Below, one piece after another: positions 11,043 to 23,213 of a stretch of 64,000 bases of DNA. The notes below the pieces were generated by a model. That model ran no database searches. It worked only from the letters and a program-made list of their open reading frames with translations, and was not told the DNA's origin. The stretch's first letter is position 1; the number at the start of each line of letters is the position of its first letter. Source of the stretch: Ceriagrion tenellum (lineage: Eukaryota; Arthropoda; Insecta; Odonata; Coenagrionidae); assembly GCA_963169105.1 (NCBI GenBank), contig OY720643.1, positions 22,602,373-22,666,372 of the forward strand. Direction: 5' to 3'. Position numbers and translations under genes: made by a program.

Positions 11043-11560
11043 CTTCCACCCTGGGCGCCTCTTGAGGTGATGTGAAGGAGGAGAGCAGGAGGGGATGGAG
11101 GGGAAGGTGAGATGGGGAGGGAGGGGCGGAAAGGGGAAGGAGGCACACCGCTGTATCATGAGGCAACTTGCAAGGAAGGACAATGCAAGACCAAGTCGGG
11201 TCGAGGCGACTTGGCCTTCAGTTGGGAGGACGGAGCCCGCCAACCATTGTTGCGAGGACCCTGTTCCCTCCTCTGGAGACGAAGGGCGATCGCTTTTGTC
11301 TCCACCCTCCAAATCCGCGCCTCTCGTCCACGGTGATGCATCCCTAACGGGTGGGTTCCTTTTCAAACGGGTTGTTAATCAACGGCACCATCGCTTCCAC
11401 TCCTCCGTCGCCGCACCCCCTACAGCCGCTCCTTCGTCCCCGCTCCTCTTGCTCTGTCTGCTGCTCGTCTGCTTCTTCGGAGGCGCGGTCGAAGGAAGGT
11501 CGAGCGACAATTTCGGAGACGGTGGAATGTCGTCAGCGACGGATCAAAAGGAGAACTATC
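11043..11560 (+). CDS. 5' exon of a Ly6/uPAR-type secreted or GPI-anchored protein (start uncertain)
   Basis: An open frame runs from ATG 11095 to the donor at 11560/11561 (C|GTGAGT), leaving one base of a split codon (phase 1). The exon is GC-rich and unlike the AT-rich surroundings. A pyrimidine-rich acceptor ends at 11042 and an in-frame TGA at 11068 would then lie in the 5'UTR. ATG 11095 has a good context (G at -3, G at +4). From that start, residues 116-128 form a leucine/cysteine/valine-rich hydrophobic run, followed by a small-residue stretch (GGAVEG) like a signal-peptidase site. That is far too deep for a classical signal peptide. An alternative acceptor at 11425 (CCCCCTACAG) would begin the exon just before the hydrophobic run and let an unseen upstream exon supply the Met. 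After the leader comes a short polar spacer ending KENY plus the split Arg codon. Joining to the exon at 37247 keeps frame. The exon and its donor are well supported, the start is not. Confidence 0.62.
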
Positions 11561-11644
11561 GTGAGTATTCACACTGTGGTTTGGCTTTTCAAATCGCTTC
11601 CAGATGGAGCTGCCCGTTGGTTCTCGAAGAAGTTTTCATCATCC

Positions 11645-12200
11645 AACCATGTATTTATTTATTTATTTATTTACTATAATCCCAAAAACAGCACAATGGC
11701 CTTTTACATTGGTTGATGTAATACATAAACATAAAATATTTACAGAATTAACAAAACCAAGTCACAAAAATTAACAGACAAGGTTCTTAGGGAACAAAGT
11801 GTTTTTACAGTACAACGGAGTTGAAGCAGGGTGGTGAAGAGAAAAGATCGAAGGAGGGATTTTTTGCAGCAAGGTAATTGAATTACGGACGGTATCCTGC
11901 AGAAAAGAGAGCGTTGGGATACAGAGAGACGGAATTTCGGCACGTGTACGGGGTTGGTGTTACGGGTGGAACGAGGAGGCACTCGGATTGAGAAAAATGA
12001 AAGAAGGTCATTATTCCGAAAAGAACCACAAAACACATTATGCAATAATTTCATGTCTGCAATCAAGCGGCGTTGACGTAGGTCGCGAATGCCAAGGGTG
12101 AATAAAACTTCTTTACAGGAAAAATTCCTGAGGGGTGGGTTACGGTGACGAAGAACTGCTAGAAAGTAATTGATGGGGTGGTTCAGAAGTTTCAATTTTT
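11645..12200 (-). mobile_element. LINE-E 3' end (jockey/CR1-like) with TAAA-repeat tail
   Basis: Minus-strand frame 12195-11740 is open for 151 residues. It includes LFTLGIRDLRQRRLIADMK, LLHNVFCGSFRNNDLLSFF, SIRVPPRSTRNTNPVHVP and VSQRSLFCRIPSVIQLP. The ADMKLLHN...VPxRxTRN...RIPxxxN order is typical of the C-terminus of jockey/CR1-like ORF2 proteins. The element ends at a (TTTA)n run at 11650-11675, which reads as a TAAA tail on the minus strand. It inserted only ~85 bp after the Ly6 exon-1 donor. Confidence 0.85.
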
Positions 12201-13324
12201 CTTAAGGGTTCTCAATAGTCAATCGCTGAATCAACGATGGACAACTCCCATTTACCTTTCAACCTTTTCTCTCGTATTCACGGTTGTTCTTTGTAATCCA
12301 TTGTGAATATCTCAGCTATTTATGTAAACATATACAACAGCAAGATTTTTGAAGAGTGGTAGATAAGTATATTTCTCAATGCCAACGTATAGTCAATTTT
12401 TTTGTCATCTTCAGGGCATCAAAATCAGTAACAATGAGCCATCATCAAAGAGATTCCAACACTAAGCAGTGAAAAAATATGTAAACAGATAGCATTTACC
12501 TGTTAGTACAGACATATTCTTTGTAGCTGGGTCGATGTTACTGATCCCGATGCCAAAAAAATTAGCGAAACTTCGGCATTGAGATATTAACTGACCACAG
12601 TTCAAGAATATTGCTGTTACATAGTTATTTTTTGTCGTAGCTAAGTCTTAAACGATAGAATTAAGGTTTAGGGTTAGCTTCAATGATTCTTCATCTCATT
12701 CTCCTTCAAGGGATCGCATATCGAACCCTATACATTTTCAATGTCTGCTCCCACAAATATAGTTTAATATACTGTTTTTCAAGATATTATCTAAAAAATC
12801 AGAGTATTTCCGTTTATCTTTAGATTTGTTGATATTTTACACAAGTGTACTCATTAGTGATTTGAATAGATTAAGGTAAAAAATGCATTATGCCGATTAT
12901 GTTTTTAAAAATTAAATGAATTCATTCACATAAGTCAAAATTTGTTGCAATGATAATTTATTGGCTTACTTGAAAAATTGTTATCGTGTGCCGTCTATGA
13001 TCTTCCGTTACCGATCCAGCCACCTTAATTCTAATCAATAGAAAACACTGCTGCACTATCCATAAACAGGAAATAACCGATCGCTACTATCGGTAATCTT
13101 TCCTCAAGCAGCCTTAATGAAACCTGGATTTAGTAGTGAAGGTGTCTGTGAATACATTTTAGCGAAAATAAATACGGAGAAATGATTGAGTAGGAGCGAG
13201 GTAGCCTTTACCTATTAAACAAATATCACATTTTCATGCCTTATAATTCAACGCGCTATTTACAGTTGATATTATAGCTATTTAGGGGAACTATCTAAAT
13301 GTAGAACTATATCCTAGCCTCAAC
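12200..13324. other. Unannotated intronic sequence
   Basis: AT-rich. CATCTTCAGGGCATC at 12409-12423 resembles, on the minus strand, the start of the hammerhead-like motif at 5.8 kb, but the rest of the core is lost. Confidence 0.45.
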
Positions 13325-13686
13325 GGATTCGAAACCAAGAGCTTCCGTAGAATGCTGAAGATAAAAATGAACGGACAAAATTAGAAATTATGAAGTGCAC
13401 AGAAAATTATAAGAGGAAAGGATTATATAGAACACCATACATAAAAGAAGAACAAGATGGAATGGGCACACCTTGAGACACCATAGTTTTGTGAAGAAAG
13501 TAATTGAAGGTAAAATAGAGGGTAAAGTCCCCAGAGGAAGACCCAGGAATAAGTTCATGGACCAAATAAAGAGGAAAGTGCATATGAAGAGATACCAGGA
13601 GGTAAGGGAACTGGCATCAGATAGGGAAGGGTGGAGGGCTACAGTCAACCAATCTTAAGATTGCACAGCCAATTATAATGATGATG
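13325..13686 (+). mobile_element. LINE-C C-terminal fragment, copy 1
   Basis: Frame 13473-13658 encodes RHHSFVKKVIEGKIEGKV, PRGRPRNKFMDQIKRKV, RYQEVRELASDREGWRATV and a stop. This is a widespread arthropod RTE-like/endonuclease-RT tail. It ends in an ATGATGATG tail. The upstream part is frameshifted. Confidence 0.82.
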
Positions 13687-16084
13687 TGTTGAGGTTTGTT
13701 AGAATCTTATTGCATTCTATCACTTTCGAAATGACAATATGCCAAGTTACGCCGATATGTGTCTTCATGGACGAGTCTTTAGGACAGTTGTATTCAGTTT
13801 TCTGTCTGAATTGTCCTCAAGGAGGAGTTCATTGAGAATAATCTATAAGCAGCGCCAATTTTTTTACCGTTTTTGCGACTGGAGTTACGATCTGAAATGC
13901 AATGAAATTTTGTTAAATATAACAGAGCTATCCTCTGACTGGCTCCAATTTACTTAGCAACTTAGCAAACGTGAGACTTAGACAAGGTTTGTTCAACGCA
14001 TATAGACGGCACTGTCAATAGACTAACCTCACTGTGTGCGTAAATTAGGCTCGGATGGTGTATTCTTAAAGTTTTGCTAAACCTCCAAAATCTTTATAAC
14101 TATATCCCACTGTAACTTGTTTTTTTTTGTAAAAATGCTCTTTCAGGAGGAAAATTTCGGCGAAGGTTTAGAGGCTCCATGTCTTCCAACAAAAAGAACA
14201 ACACAGTTTACCACCAAGGTGTACGGTTATCGTTTTTGGAGTTCTTACATTGAAATTTCACCTCATAAATCATAATAACAGATTCAAATATTGGAAAATG
14301 AAATTAACTCACCACTGTCTGCCCAATGAACTCTTTAAATGTCCAAGGCTAAAGCGTTTTCCGATGCGGAATGGGAAAAATCAATCAAGCTGGATCCAGA
14401 AGAAAAGGTGGGATTTTAAAATGTTTGCCATTGCTGGATGAAACATGCTGTTCCTCGTGAATGTTCTCTTCTTGAACAGACTTGTTGTCCCTGTAATAAA
14501 GAATATTACTAATAATAATTGAATTGTACTTACTTTCTCGACCACGAATTGATTAGTCTTGTCAGTATTTTATAACGTTACAATACTTAAAAAACCGGAT
14601 TGCACAGCACAAAACTGATATTTTAAAAAAAACAGTTGATGCATATACTCCACATTTCTGTATATAGTATATCCTCTCTTTTGATTATGCTCCCTTAAAA
14701 TTTATGGATTTTAAGAAAATATTAATAAACGTTCATTATAAGAAATTTATTTGTAATTTTTATGTAGTTATGTGTAAATAAAATAATTTATATGTAATTT
14801 GACAAAAAATGTGATAAAAATTGATGATATACAAATATATTGGAATAAATTATCAAACAAATGAAATGAATAACTTTAGGCAGATTATATTTTGATTTCC
14901 ACAGGGATATTCATACATGTTTTATTTTAAACATAGATGCTTTATTTTTGGTTTCATGTGATCTTATGAGCTGATTGAATTCAATATAATGTTCTGTTTC
15001 ACGATAAGTGTGAGTAAAATTTTATGTAAATATTATATTGTGGTATAATTGTTCTAAATGTACTTTATTAGGTTTTCGTAGTCTTCTCACGTAATAAAAG
15101 ATTTTTTTGCAATTCGAATGCTACTATATTCATCATTTAAAGGTAATGGCATGTGTTGCTTATTAAGCATAGCGACGCTCAAAGGGGGGGGGGGTATCAA
15201 AGACGCGTTAAGGCCCCCTAAAACTTACCTCAGCGGCTCTGATACCAATTTCAAAGACATGAACACCCTTTAATAAACACGTTTATTCCAGAAAACACGT
15301 ATAAAATACCCTTGCTCTTGGATAAATATTTGATAATGTCCTAAAAATAAATGCCTTGAAGATTTATCAGAAGCAAGATAATAAAGCCCCCTTAATAATT
15401 TTCATTGAAAAGTTATGTGTCAGTATTAGAATACAAATTGCTGAAAATATTAGTGTAATTATCCTATTCAATCTTTATCAACTTTCCATTTCTCAAATGA
15501 TATCCTCTTGTTAATTAGTTACAATTGCCGCGTTTCTCTAACCACTTAAGTGAGCACTAAATTGCACTTTTCACTTCAAATGTAACAAGTAGACGGACTC
15601 TTATCACTTAATTGACAAATCCACTTAATTGGACACGGGGACCCCTAACTAAGTGGACTTGGGTGATATCGATAGCGTTCCTTGGAGGTGATCGAGGTCT
15701 TGCCTTCGATAGGTCGATGAGTTTCGATAGTAATACGCATCATACTCGTGTCTACATTATTTATAAGAGAAGTTGAGTTTTTGTGTTCGTGTTATTCTTC
15801 TAATTCATTAGTTTTGTGCTGTTATTCTTGTGTATAAATCACTCAAATAAACTCAAACACTCGCGCGATGCGAAGTTCTTTCCATGAACACTAGCTGGGG
15901 CTACGATAGATTTAATGCCTACGTGTAGACGCTCGTCTGCATATAAGTGCTGCCTTTAAGTGAACCCTAATTAAGTGCACGTGCAGTGTAGACGAGGCAA
16001 ATTACATATAATTCTTTCAATGACACCCATGCATGAGGCTACTTTCCTTACGCCGATGTAATGGGCACGGTTCTCCTGGTGAAT
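13687..16084. other. Unannotated intronic sequence
   Basis: Mostly AT-rich with a 12-G run near 15185. CACTTAA/TTAAGTG words recur at 15540-16000, possibly a decayed TIR element. No coding support. Confidence 0.45.
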
Positions 16085-16175
16085 GGGCCCGGTTCGAATC
16101 CACTCAGCCTAATTTTGGTGAAATAAAAACAGTTCTAGTGACCAATGATCCCGGTTCAAGTCCGCTCAGCCTCTC
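16085..16175 (+). repeat. Tandem B-box-like motifs
   Basis: CCCGGTTCGAATCCACTCAG and CCCGGTTCAAGTCCGCTCAG occur 62 bp apart. They look like two copies of a tRNA-derived SINE segment; no complete tRNA fold is possible. Confidence 0.4.
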
Positions 16176-16433
16176 TCCACAATCTCCTTCCGGTAGTCGG
16201 GGAATGATGGGATTACCACCCACAAATCTGCCTCTCATCTGGTATTCGTCGAACCGATAACTGAATAGTGATAACCGGCTCCTCATTGACTGCATTTGAT
16301 CACTGTCTCCCTGTCAAATCCCCGTACTCTTTCTCCTGCTCCAATATCTCCGTTCACTGTCTCTTACTCGAATTGAGTCCATTTACTCTCCCCAGTACCC
16401 GGTATTTAAAGCTAATTTGTTTTTACTTTATTG

Positions 16434-16585
16434 TACGACGGCCCCGGTGGTGACGAGATAAAGTCCTCGCCTGCTAACTCGAGAGTCGCGGGTTAGCATC
16501 CCGCCTGAGTGGAAGCCGCTGAAGTGGACAGGGTATGAATAGACTCAGGCTATGGGTGATTGTGTTCGTCTATTGTTGCTGATAT
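16434..16585 (+). repeat. SINE-B copy 1 (tRNA-derived)
   Basis: Head GGCCCCGGTGGTGACGAGAT, then AAAGTCCTCGCCTGCTAAC, a B-box-like GCGGGTTAGCATCCCGC, and a body with CAGGCTATGGGTGATTGTG and GTTCGTCTATTG. It matches 20709-20893 in order. B box has one change from consensus. Confidence 0.65.
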
Positions 16586-18544
16586 TCACCGAAAAAAATT
16601 GACCAAATGCGCTGTATTCAGGGTAGTGAATATAAAATTTAAAAAAAACATAAATAAATTGTTTTTTCGTTCGGTTTGATCGCCAGATATGGCTAGTGTA
16701 AACATGTTCCCAGTGTGTAGAAGTGTGGGTTTTGTGATATTTTCGTTCTCTATTCCATAAGTTGTTAATCCCCCAGAAGATTTCACAATAAAATGAAACG
16801 TCGATGTCAAGAATTGCTCAATTGAAAATTAATTGAATTTGATCATTTTCTAACTCGCTTCTTGTTAGATTGGGCGTTATTTCTGGAAAAAATATTTCAG
16901 CGTCAAACGTTTATCAAGAGTTCTCATTGGTTAAGAGGTGGTTCAACCTATACCCAGATTAGCTTTTATTTTTATACACTATGATAAGTCACTGAGAAAT
17001 TGAAAGAATGATTTTCTTCATATAGCCACGTACTTGGCAATCTCTAGCTGTTGGACGATAAAAATAATCGCTAAAAAAAGCCGTTTGTACGGTGAATGGA
17101 GGCCATGCAAAGTAGTTGAATTGAAGCAACAAAGGAACGCGTGTTATTGCGACTTAGAGATACACAGCCAAGAGATTTGGTAAACGATTAATCGCACGAA
17201 AGTTTTGATCCGACGGATCCTTGATCGTCGGATCGTAACTTTCGCCCGACAACAAATCCCCAAATTTCGCGCTTTACTTTTCCCATATCCCACAAAACCC
17301 CTAACGTAATTTACGTTGCAGGATTCAGCAAGTAACATAGGATTAACAAACATAACTATGCTGACAAAGTGATTTGAAAAATTTACCTTGGTGGGACTCA
17401 AGCCCGTGTTTGTTGGTTCATTAGGCTAGGAGCTTACCTCGCCGACACCAGGGCTAGAAGCACACGGAGAAGTTCAGGTAATAACGTCGCTTGCGGAGCG
17501 GGAAGAAATAAATTCAAGAAATACTCTCTGCTACAGCACGACATCAATATTTTTAACCAAATACGACAGTTTTCTCAAGCCACGGGGTGTTTATAGAGCA
17601 TTCAGTTACTGTCTTAGATGAGAGCACGTTTATGACCCTTATATTTCCTTCAATAGCTATTTTTAGAGGGTTGCTTATCGATCAAACAAGGTCACAGTCT
17701 CTTGCCTTCGTTCCGCAAAATGTCAGTCTGATATCACATTCGGTACAGAAAATAGTATATTACGTAACTAGGGAAGGGGTAGGACATCGCGACCCCTGTA
17801 ATATTGCTAATTTTCTTTTTAATTGCTATATTTATTGCTATTATTAATATTTATAACATGTATCAAGTTGACATTGAACAAATATTTTTGAATAAAGTTC
17901 CGTCAGAGTTTCGAGTAACGCACGGATAACTCTGCTATAAAAAATTGACGGTATCCAGCGTAACAGGGGAGGGAATTAGGGCTTTGGGAATTAGGTCGAA
18001 TAAACGGGACTTACTACGTCCTAATTCTTTCCCGCGCCACTTATACGACCTTTTTTCACACCTGAGAGAATAGTTCCTAAATTATGCCCTTTCATGATTT
18101 TTTGAAAATATTTAATGCCAATTGAATTGACTCACTGATTTTTCACGAAACGAATACTCTGAAATATTTTGAGCTTCCAAACCAAAATTTTGGAATTCTA
18201 TCTTTATCAATACGGTGAGATCATTGAGGTTGATGGAGAGGGCGCTTACTTTTGTACCTAATGCCAGAACCTGTAACGTGGGCGTGGTCTGTCCGCCATA
18301 TTTGTCAACCCCTATTTTCCTTCAGCACTTCCGGGCTGACGCAGTAATTTTGCAATTTTACGATGTTTCCCATCGATAACTTACTATAAGTCCGCATGCT
18401 TTTACTTCTTTAATGTACATTCTCCTTACATATATATTGATTATTCATTTAAATTTCTAATGATCCGCAATTCTTGTGAAAATTATGATGAAATGGAGTA
18501 AAATCCATAGCAATAAATAGTCCATATACGTTATAAGAGTATCT
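16586..18544. other. Unannotated intronic sequence
   Basis: No repeat matched within this window and no convincing frame; 17100-17500 is somewhat GC-richer. Confidence 0.45.
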
Positions 18545-18745
18545 TGCCCTAAATTTCAAACTGATGGTAGATATTCTTGCTTTACAACCGCTAAGCCGTC
18601 CATTCTGTCATGATATTCAAATGAGAGCAAGGAAAAAAGCAGGGACGGGCAATATGGTTGTTATTTCGATTGTCAAGCTAATTTTTGATGACGTAATACC
18701 ATCTCCGTATACCTCAATGGGTAAGACTTTAAGGGCCGGTTTTAC
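18545..18745 (+). repeat. Repeat F copy 2, uninterrupted
   Basis: Same repeat as 9740-9900 plus 10320-10350, here without the LINE-A insertion. It runs from TTTCAAACTGATGGTAGATA to CTCAATGGGTAAG. Confidence 0.6.
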
Positions 18746-18760
18746 AATATCTGGTCGTTA

Positions 18761-18828
18761 GGTAACGTGGAAGAGAATTTAGTCTCCACGTTAACGAGAG
18801 GTTGGATTTTATGAAACAAATCCAACCT
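18761..18828 (+). repeat. Two adjacent small hairpins
   Basis: AACGTGGA...TCCACGTT (18761-18794) and GGTTGGATTT...AAATCCAACC (18799-18828) are consecutive inverted repeats. They may be part of a small foldback element; not matched elsewhere here. Confidence 0.5.
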
Positions 18829-20060
18829 CCGGTCAGTTGACTTGAGCTCTAATGACCGAACAGTGTACTAACAATAGATCTCATACCGCGAAAAATGGAA
18901 AAAATGAATAACGATTAGAATATCGAAATGGAGGCATTTTCAAGTTGTTTATGTGCTCGGAAAGGAGCAATCGCGGGAAATGGACGGGAAGAGATGTTTG
19001 AACTTTAGCAGTGAGTAGCAAATGTTTTCCATATAGTTTTTTTGGATGAACAAGGCGTAATTTTAAATGGAAAGACTGACTGCACCACGGAATATAAGGA
19101 AAGTACAAATGCAAATCGATTTTTTTCTTAATTTATTCATGACTGATAAAATACTGACAAGTGATCCATTGTTTTAGGAAGGTACAAGATACAGTAAATA
19201 AGTCCTTTCCAGGTTAAATAGACACGATGTAACGTGAGCACAGCAGGGAGGAAAAGTGCCCCTTTCCTGCCACTATACCGGAGGGAAAAACAAACCTCTC
19301 GTTCAGGCATGACAATTTAAAAAAAATATATTCAGTTCAAGCCCTGATGATGCAAATATAATTTTCCTTCATTTGTTACCAGCAAACTTTCCCTGACGTC
19401 AAAGTTATTTTTCCCCATCATCGGCTCCCTCCCATACGTTCGCATTTGTCACACATCCGTACGAAAGGCCACTATTGCTTCCCATACTCCCCTTCTCCTT
19501 CCCGCACTCCATTCATCTTCCTCGTCCTCACTCGAAAAGCAATCCGCCCACACACCCTACCGCCCTCCTCGCAACCGCATGGCCACCAGCCAACGCCCAT
19601 TCGAACACACGCGAATGCGAACCGCACCGGGAAACAGCTTGCGCCATAAAGGTTCGCCCTTGTTCGCGTCGAGGGCAGCAGTCCTCTTGTCAAACATAAC
19701 GATTTAACAAGTGGTGAACAGGTGTCGATGCGACCGGCCACACGTGCTATGCTACGGTCGAAAGGAAATCAGTCGGCGTTCTCTGGCTCTTGACCTGGCC
19801 AGACACGTTGTTGTGCAGTTACGCTTAGGCACATATATATATACGTCTTTCCAAAGGTATCGACATCTTTATATTACCCTGTACGCCACCAAAAGGATAT
19901 TCGGCAGGAGGTGAATTTCTACCAACACGACCTAAACTTTTCCCTTATAAAGTTTACTAAACCACGACTATTGGTGAGTCGGCAAAAACCTGCAAATGTT
20001 TGTTTGGTCGTAAAATGTCACCCACTTGCACCACACCATTCAAATGTATTTGAATCTAGG
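18829..20060. other. Unannotated sequence with a C-rich segment
   Basis: 19440-19800 is C-rich and single-copy here; overlapping short frames on both strands have no domain. Confidence 0.45.
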
Positions 20061-20367
20061 AATTGGATTGGATATTTTTGGGGAGGCGACCGACGGCTTA
20101 TGTTATCTGCACCATAGGCGATAGGTAAGGGAGGAAGGGTGGATAGAAACCCGGCGTCGGCATTAGCCTACCCTTAAAGAAAGGCGCCAAAGGGACCACG
20201 GCTTAATGTCTCATCCGACAGACTGAGTACTGTATTTGAAGTGCCCTCCACAAGACACTCAAGTAGGGATCGGGTTCCTCTGGAAAACATCCACCTCTTC
20301 AGGGATTTGAACTCTGGCCGCCCATGTGGTAGGCCAGTACTCTATCCACCACATCAACCCGATCTCC
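20061..20367 (-). repeat. SINE-A copy 3
   Basis: Full-length reverse copy with tail ATTGGATTGGA, body, and tRNA-like head ending near CCGATCTCC. It lies directly to the left of the GATTC-rich element. I could not settle a target duplication. Confidence 0.85.
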
Positions 20368-20377
20368 TTGATTCAAG

Positions 20378-21003
20378 GGATGAGTCGATTCCACTTTTTT
20401 TTTCGATTCCGATTCTTTCAAATCGATTCCCGATTCTCGATTCCGATTCCATCGATTCTAATTCCAAATAATAGGTGGGATATTGGTATACCAGTAGTGT
20501 ACGACTATTATTTAAATTCAAGTATTGGCTGAAATAAAATAACAAAGACAATTAAGTCGCTCAAAAAGTATATTTGTTAACAAATAGCAAATATATCCTC
20601 AGCTTATTGAGGTAGATACAAAATACAGCCTGATAGCCTGATAGATAGCCTGCACCCAAAATTACTGAGAGAAATATGATGTGATAAATGAAATTTAATT
20701 TGAATGAAGTCGTCCCCGGTGTCGGCGGGGTAAAGTCCTCTCCTTCTAACCCGAGGGTCGCGGGTTCGAGTCCCGCCTGGGTAAGATTATTCAATGCCCA
20801 GGACATGGGTGTTTGTGTTTGTCTAATGATATATTAAAACACTTGTAATTGGGGAAACCTGTAAGTGTTAAAGAAATTATTATTATTATTATCTATCTGG
20901 AGTCGATGGAATCGCAATCGACTTTAGGCAATTGATTCTCGATACCGATTCTAATCCTGAGAATCGGTGCAATCGAGAATCGACATTTGAATTTGGCTCA
21001 TCC
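20378..21003. mobile_element. GATTC-rich TIR element with nested SINE-B
   Basis: Ends GGGATGAGTCGATTCC and (reverse complement) GGATGAGCCAAATTC form short inverted repeats. Inside each end is an array of degenerate GATTC/GAATC words (20380-20465 and 20897-20985). The middle matches 44960-45130, apart from the SINE-B insertion at 20709-20893. Subterminal repeat arrays of this kind suggest a nonautonomous hAT-like element, but no transposase or exact 8-bp duplication is visible. Confidence 0.6.
20709..20893 (+). repeat. SINE-B copy 2, nested in the GATTC element
   Basis: tRNA-like head CCCGGTGTCGGCGGGGTAAA with B box GCGGGTTCGAGTCCCGC at 20760-20776, then a body with CCAGGACATGGGTG and a (TTA)n tail at 20877-20892. 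It splits a repeat whose two halves are continuous at 45090-45110. Confidence 0.78.
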
Positions 21004-21708
21004 TTAATTGATTCAAGTATATTTATATATTTAACTAAGAATAAAAGGTTTTTGTTTACAGTTCATTCATTCATTTTTTACAGTTCATAGAGTTCATTTT
21101 GGTTTACAGCTCATTCATTGGTTATTATTTTGTAAAGGAATATTCCGCCTTTGGGTTTATCCGCGTCTAGATGACTTTTTTATTTTAAAAATAAAGTTTT
21201 AAACGCCAACTTGCTTCTCTACTTCCGTAGACCTCTCTGAGTACTGACCATTGCCTTTATTGCGCATCCGAATGTACCTTCTCTATTTAAAGTGAAAGAG
21301 GGAAGGGATTTGAAGGTGATGTAAAGCAATTTGGAAATTATTCTTTCTTCTTGAAAATATTGAGAGTCGCAATTCACTGACCCTCTGTCCTTCTTTTTAT
21401 TTATTTTTGAATGCATTGATTGTTTTTATTTTAATTTCCGAGGCCTTTATAAAGATTCCTTTCCTAGGATCGAGGGAGAGCGGTAGATTATTCTTGCTGG
21501 CTAAGTCGTTTAGTAGTTCTATGCTCCTTATTGCATGAAAATATATCAAGCAAGGACGATTCTAAACGAAAATATTTCGACAGAACCTGGTCGTGGTTGG
21601 TTTCATGGCTCACAGATTTATCGTTCGATTAATCTTACCATTAAGGTGGTAGGAAAGGTAATCGTGGGTCATTTAGTGCAATATTACCAACGATTCAAAT
21701 TAATCGAA

Positions 21709-21898
21709 AATATGGAGGAAGTCTTCTCGGGTCCTCCAGCGGGATAAGTTTTTTACTGCCGACGTTTCGGAGTCCGATTCGTACTCCATTCTCAAGGCAA
21801 ATGAGTTTGCCTTGAGAATGGATTGCGAGTCGGACTCCGAAACGTCGGCAGTAAAAAACTTATCCCGGTGGAGGACCCGAGAAGACTTCCTCCGTATT
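21709..21898. repeat. Foldback: 93-bp inverted repeat with a 4-bp loop
   Basis: Left arm 21709-21801 and right arm 21806-21898 are almost perfectly complementary, with about half a dozen mismatches. The arms share TTTTTTACTGCCGACGTTTC and CATTCTCAAGGCAAA. Any transcript would form a long hairpin. No tRNA-like or coding content. Confidence 0.9.
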
Positions 21899-22880
21899 AT
21901 TCGCCGGGAAAAAACTAAATCATAATAGAAAATAATTCAACAACCATGTATTATTTAAGTGCATCTTTTGCTGCGGAGGAACTCATCATACAAGCAGTAA
22001 GGGGAATGATTTAAGAAATATAGTGTATAGTTTTTCCTATCATTCAAACATGCTATAACTTTGTATTTTCGATCATCATCCGAATTTTAGAAAAAAATTC
22101 CATAAAGCAGTGTTTTTCGAATCGTGGACCTTGATCGTGCGTAAAAACAATTAAAACCAATTATAGTATGTTATTTTGCGTTTAGAATAAAATATGTACA
22201 TATTTAATCGAATGATTACAAATTTATAAGTCACGTGTCTCAAAACTAAACGCTAAAATTGCACTGAATTAGCTACAACCAAAAATAACGTCTGGTGCAA
22301 TTTCTTTCACTTCTATCAAATAGATATCGCTGATGAGAACACTTAAGCAAAGTGTCAAGCAAATCTCTACTAAGACAAAAATCGATAAAACCACATTATC
22401 TGAATAATTGGCATTGGTATTGCATTGCAAACGCAATTAGTATTGCGTTACATCGATCAACGTTAAGTTAAGTAGGAATACGGAATGTCGTGAAATTTGC
22501 CAGCTCTTGAGTCCTGTACTTTACGGCGACATTTCTGGCACCAGAGCTGGCGCGGGGTGTGTCTAGTGGTGAATTTCTCCGAATAAACAGCCAAATCTTT
22601 TGCTATCTATGTGTTTCTCAAAAATCAGGCCGTGTTAGATTCAGTAATTCAATTAGTAGTTGGATCTTCTTTCAACACTCCAATGACAAAACCCTACTAT
22701 TTACTCCTCTTTCTCTACTCACTAATACAAATGAAAGCGGAAATGCACCCAACTTCAATGGCTGATCGCTTGAAAAATTGAACACGTTCCATTCCATACC
22801 ATTTATATTTCATTCACGACATCATCGTACGTACGATGGTCCCTACGACGGTATGCTGTATTCGTGCTGTATTCGACGGT

Positions 22881-23213
22881 ATGAAAATAAAGACAATCAT
22901 TATGGAGAAGCAGATGATGTTACTTTAATGAATAAGCATAAGAATGTGTTATTTTCTGGAAAAAAACATTTCGAAAGCATATGAATGCCGCAAAAATGTG
23001 AATACCCATGGTAATCCACAGTTCCTAACGTTGTCGCTTTACAGTGGTAGCGCTAGTATCGCGAGCAGAAACCGGAAACGAAGAATAACGATAATGAAAA
23101 AAAGACAATCATTATAGAGACGCAGATGATGTTACTTTAATGAATAAACATAGGAATGTTTCATTTTCTGGAAAAAAAACATTTCGAAAGCATATGAATG
23201 CCGCAAAAATATG
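22881..23213 (+). repeat. 120-bp segmental duplication
   Basis: Units at 22881-23000 and 23093-23213 are about 90 percent identical. Both contain GATGATGTTACTTTAATGAA, ACATTTCGAAAGCATATGAA and TGCCGCAAAAAT. The ~92 bp between them is not duplicated. Confidence 0.85.

Noticed and set aside
20720..20785. tRNA gene
   Set aside because: The B box is good but the sequence is the head of SINE-B, with body and (TTA)n tail; the acceptor stem does not pair.
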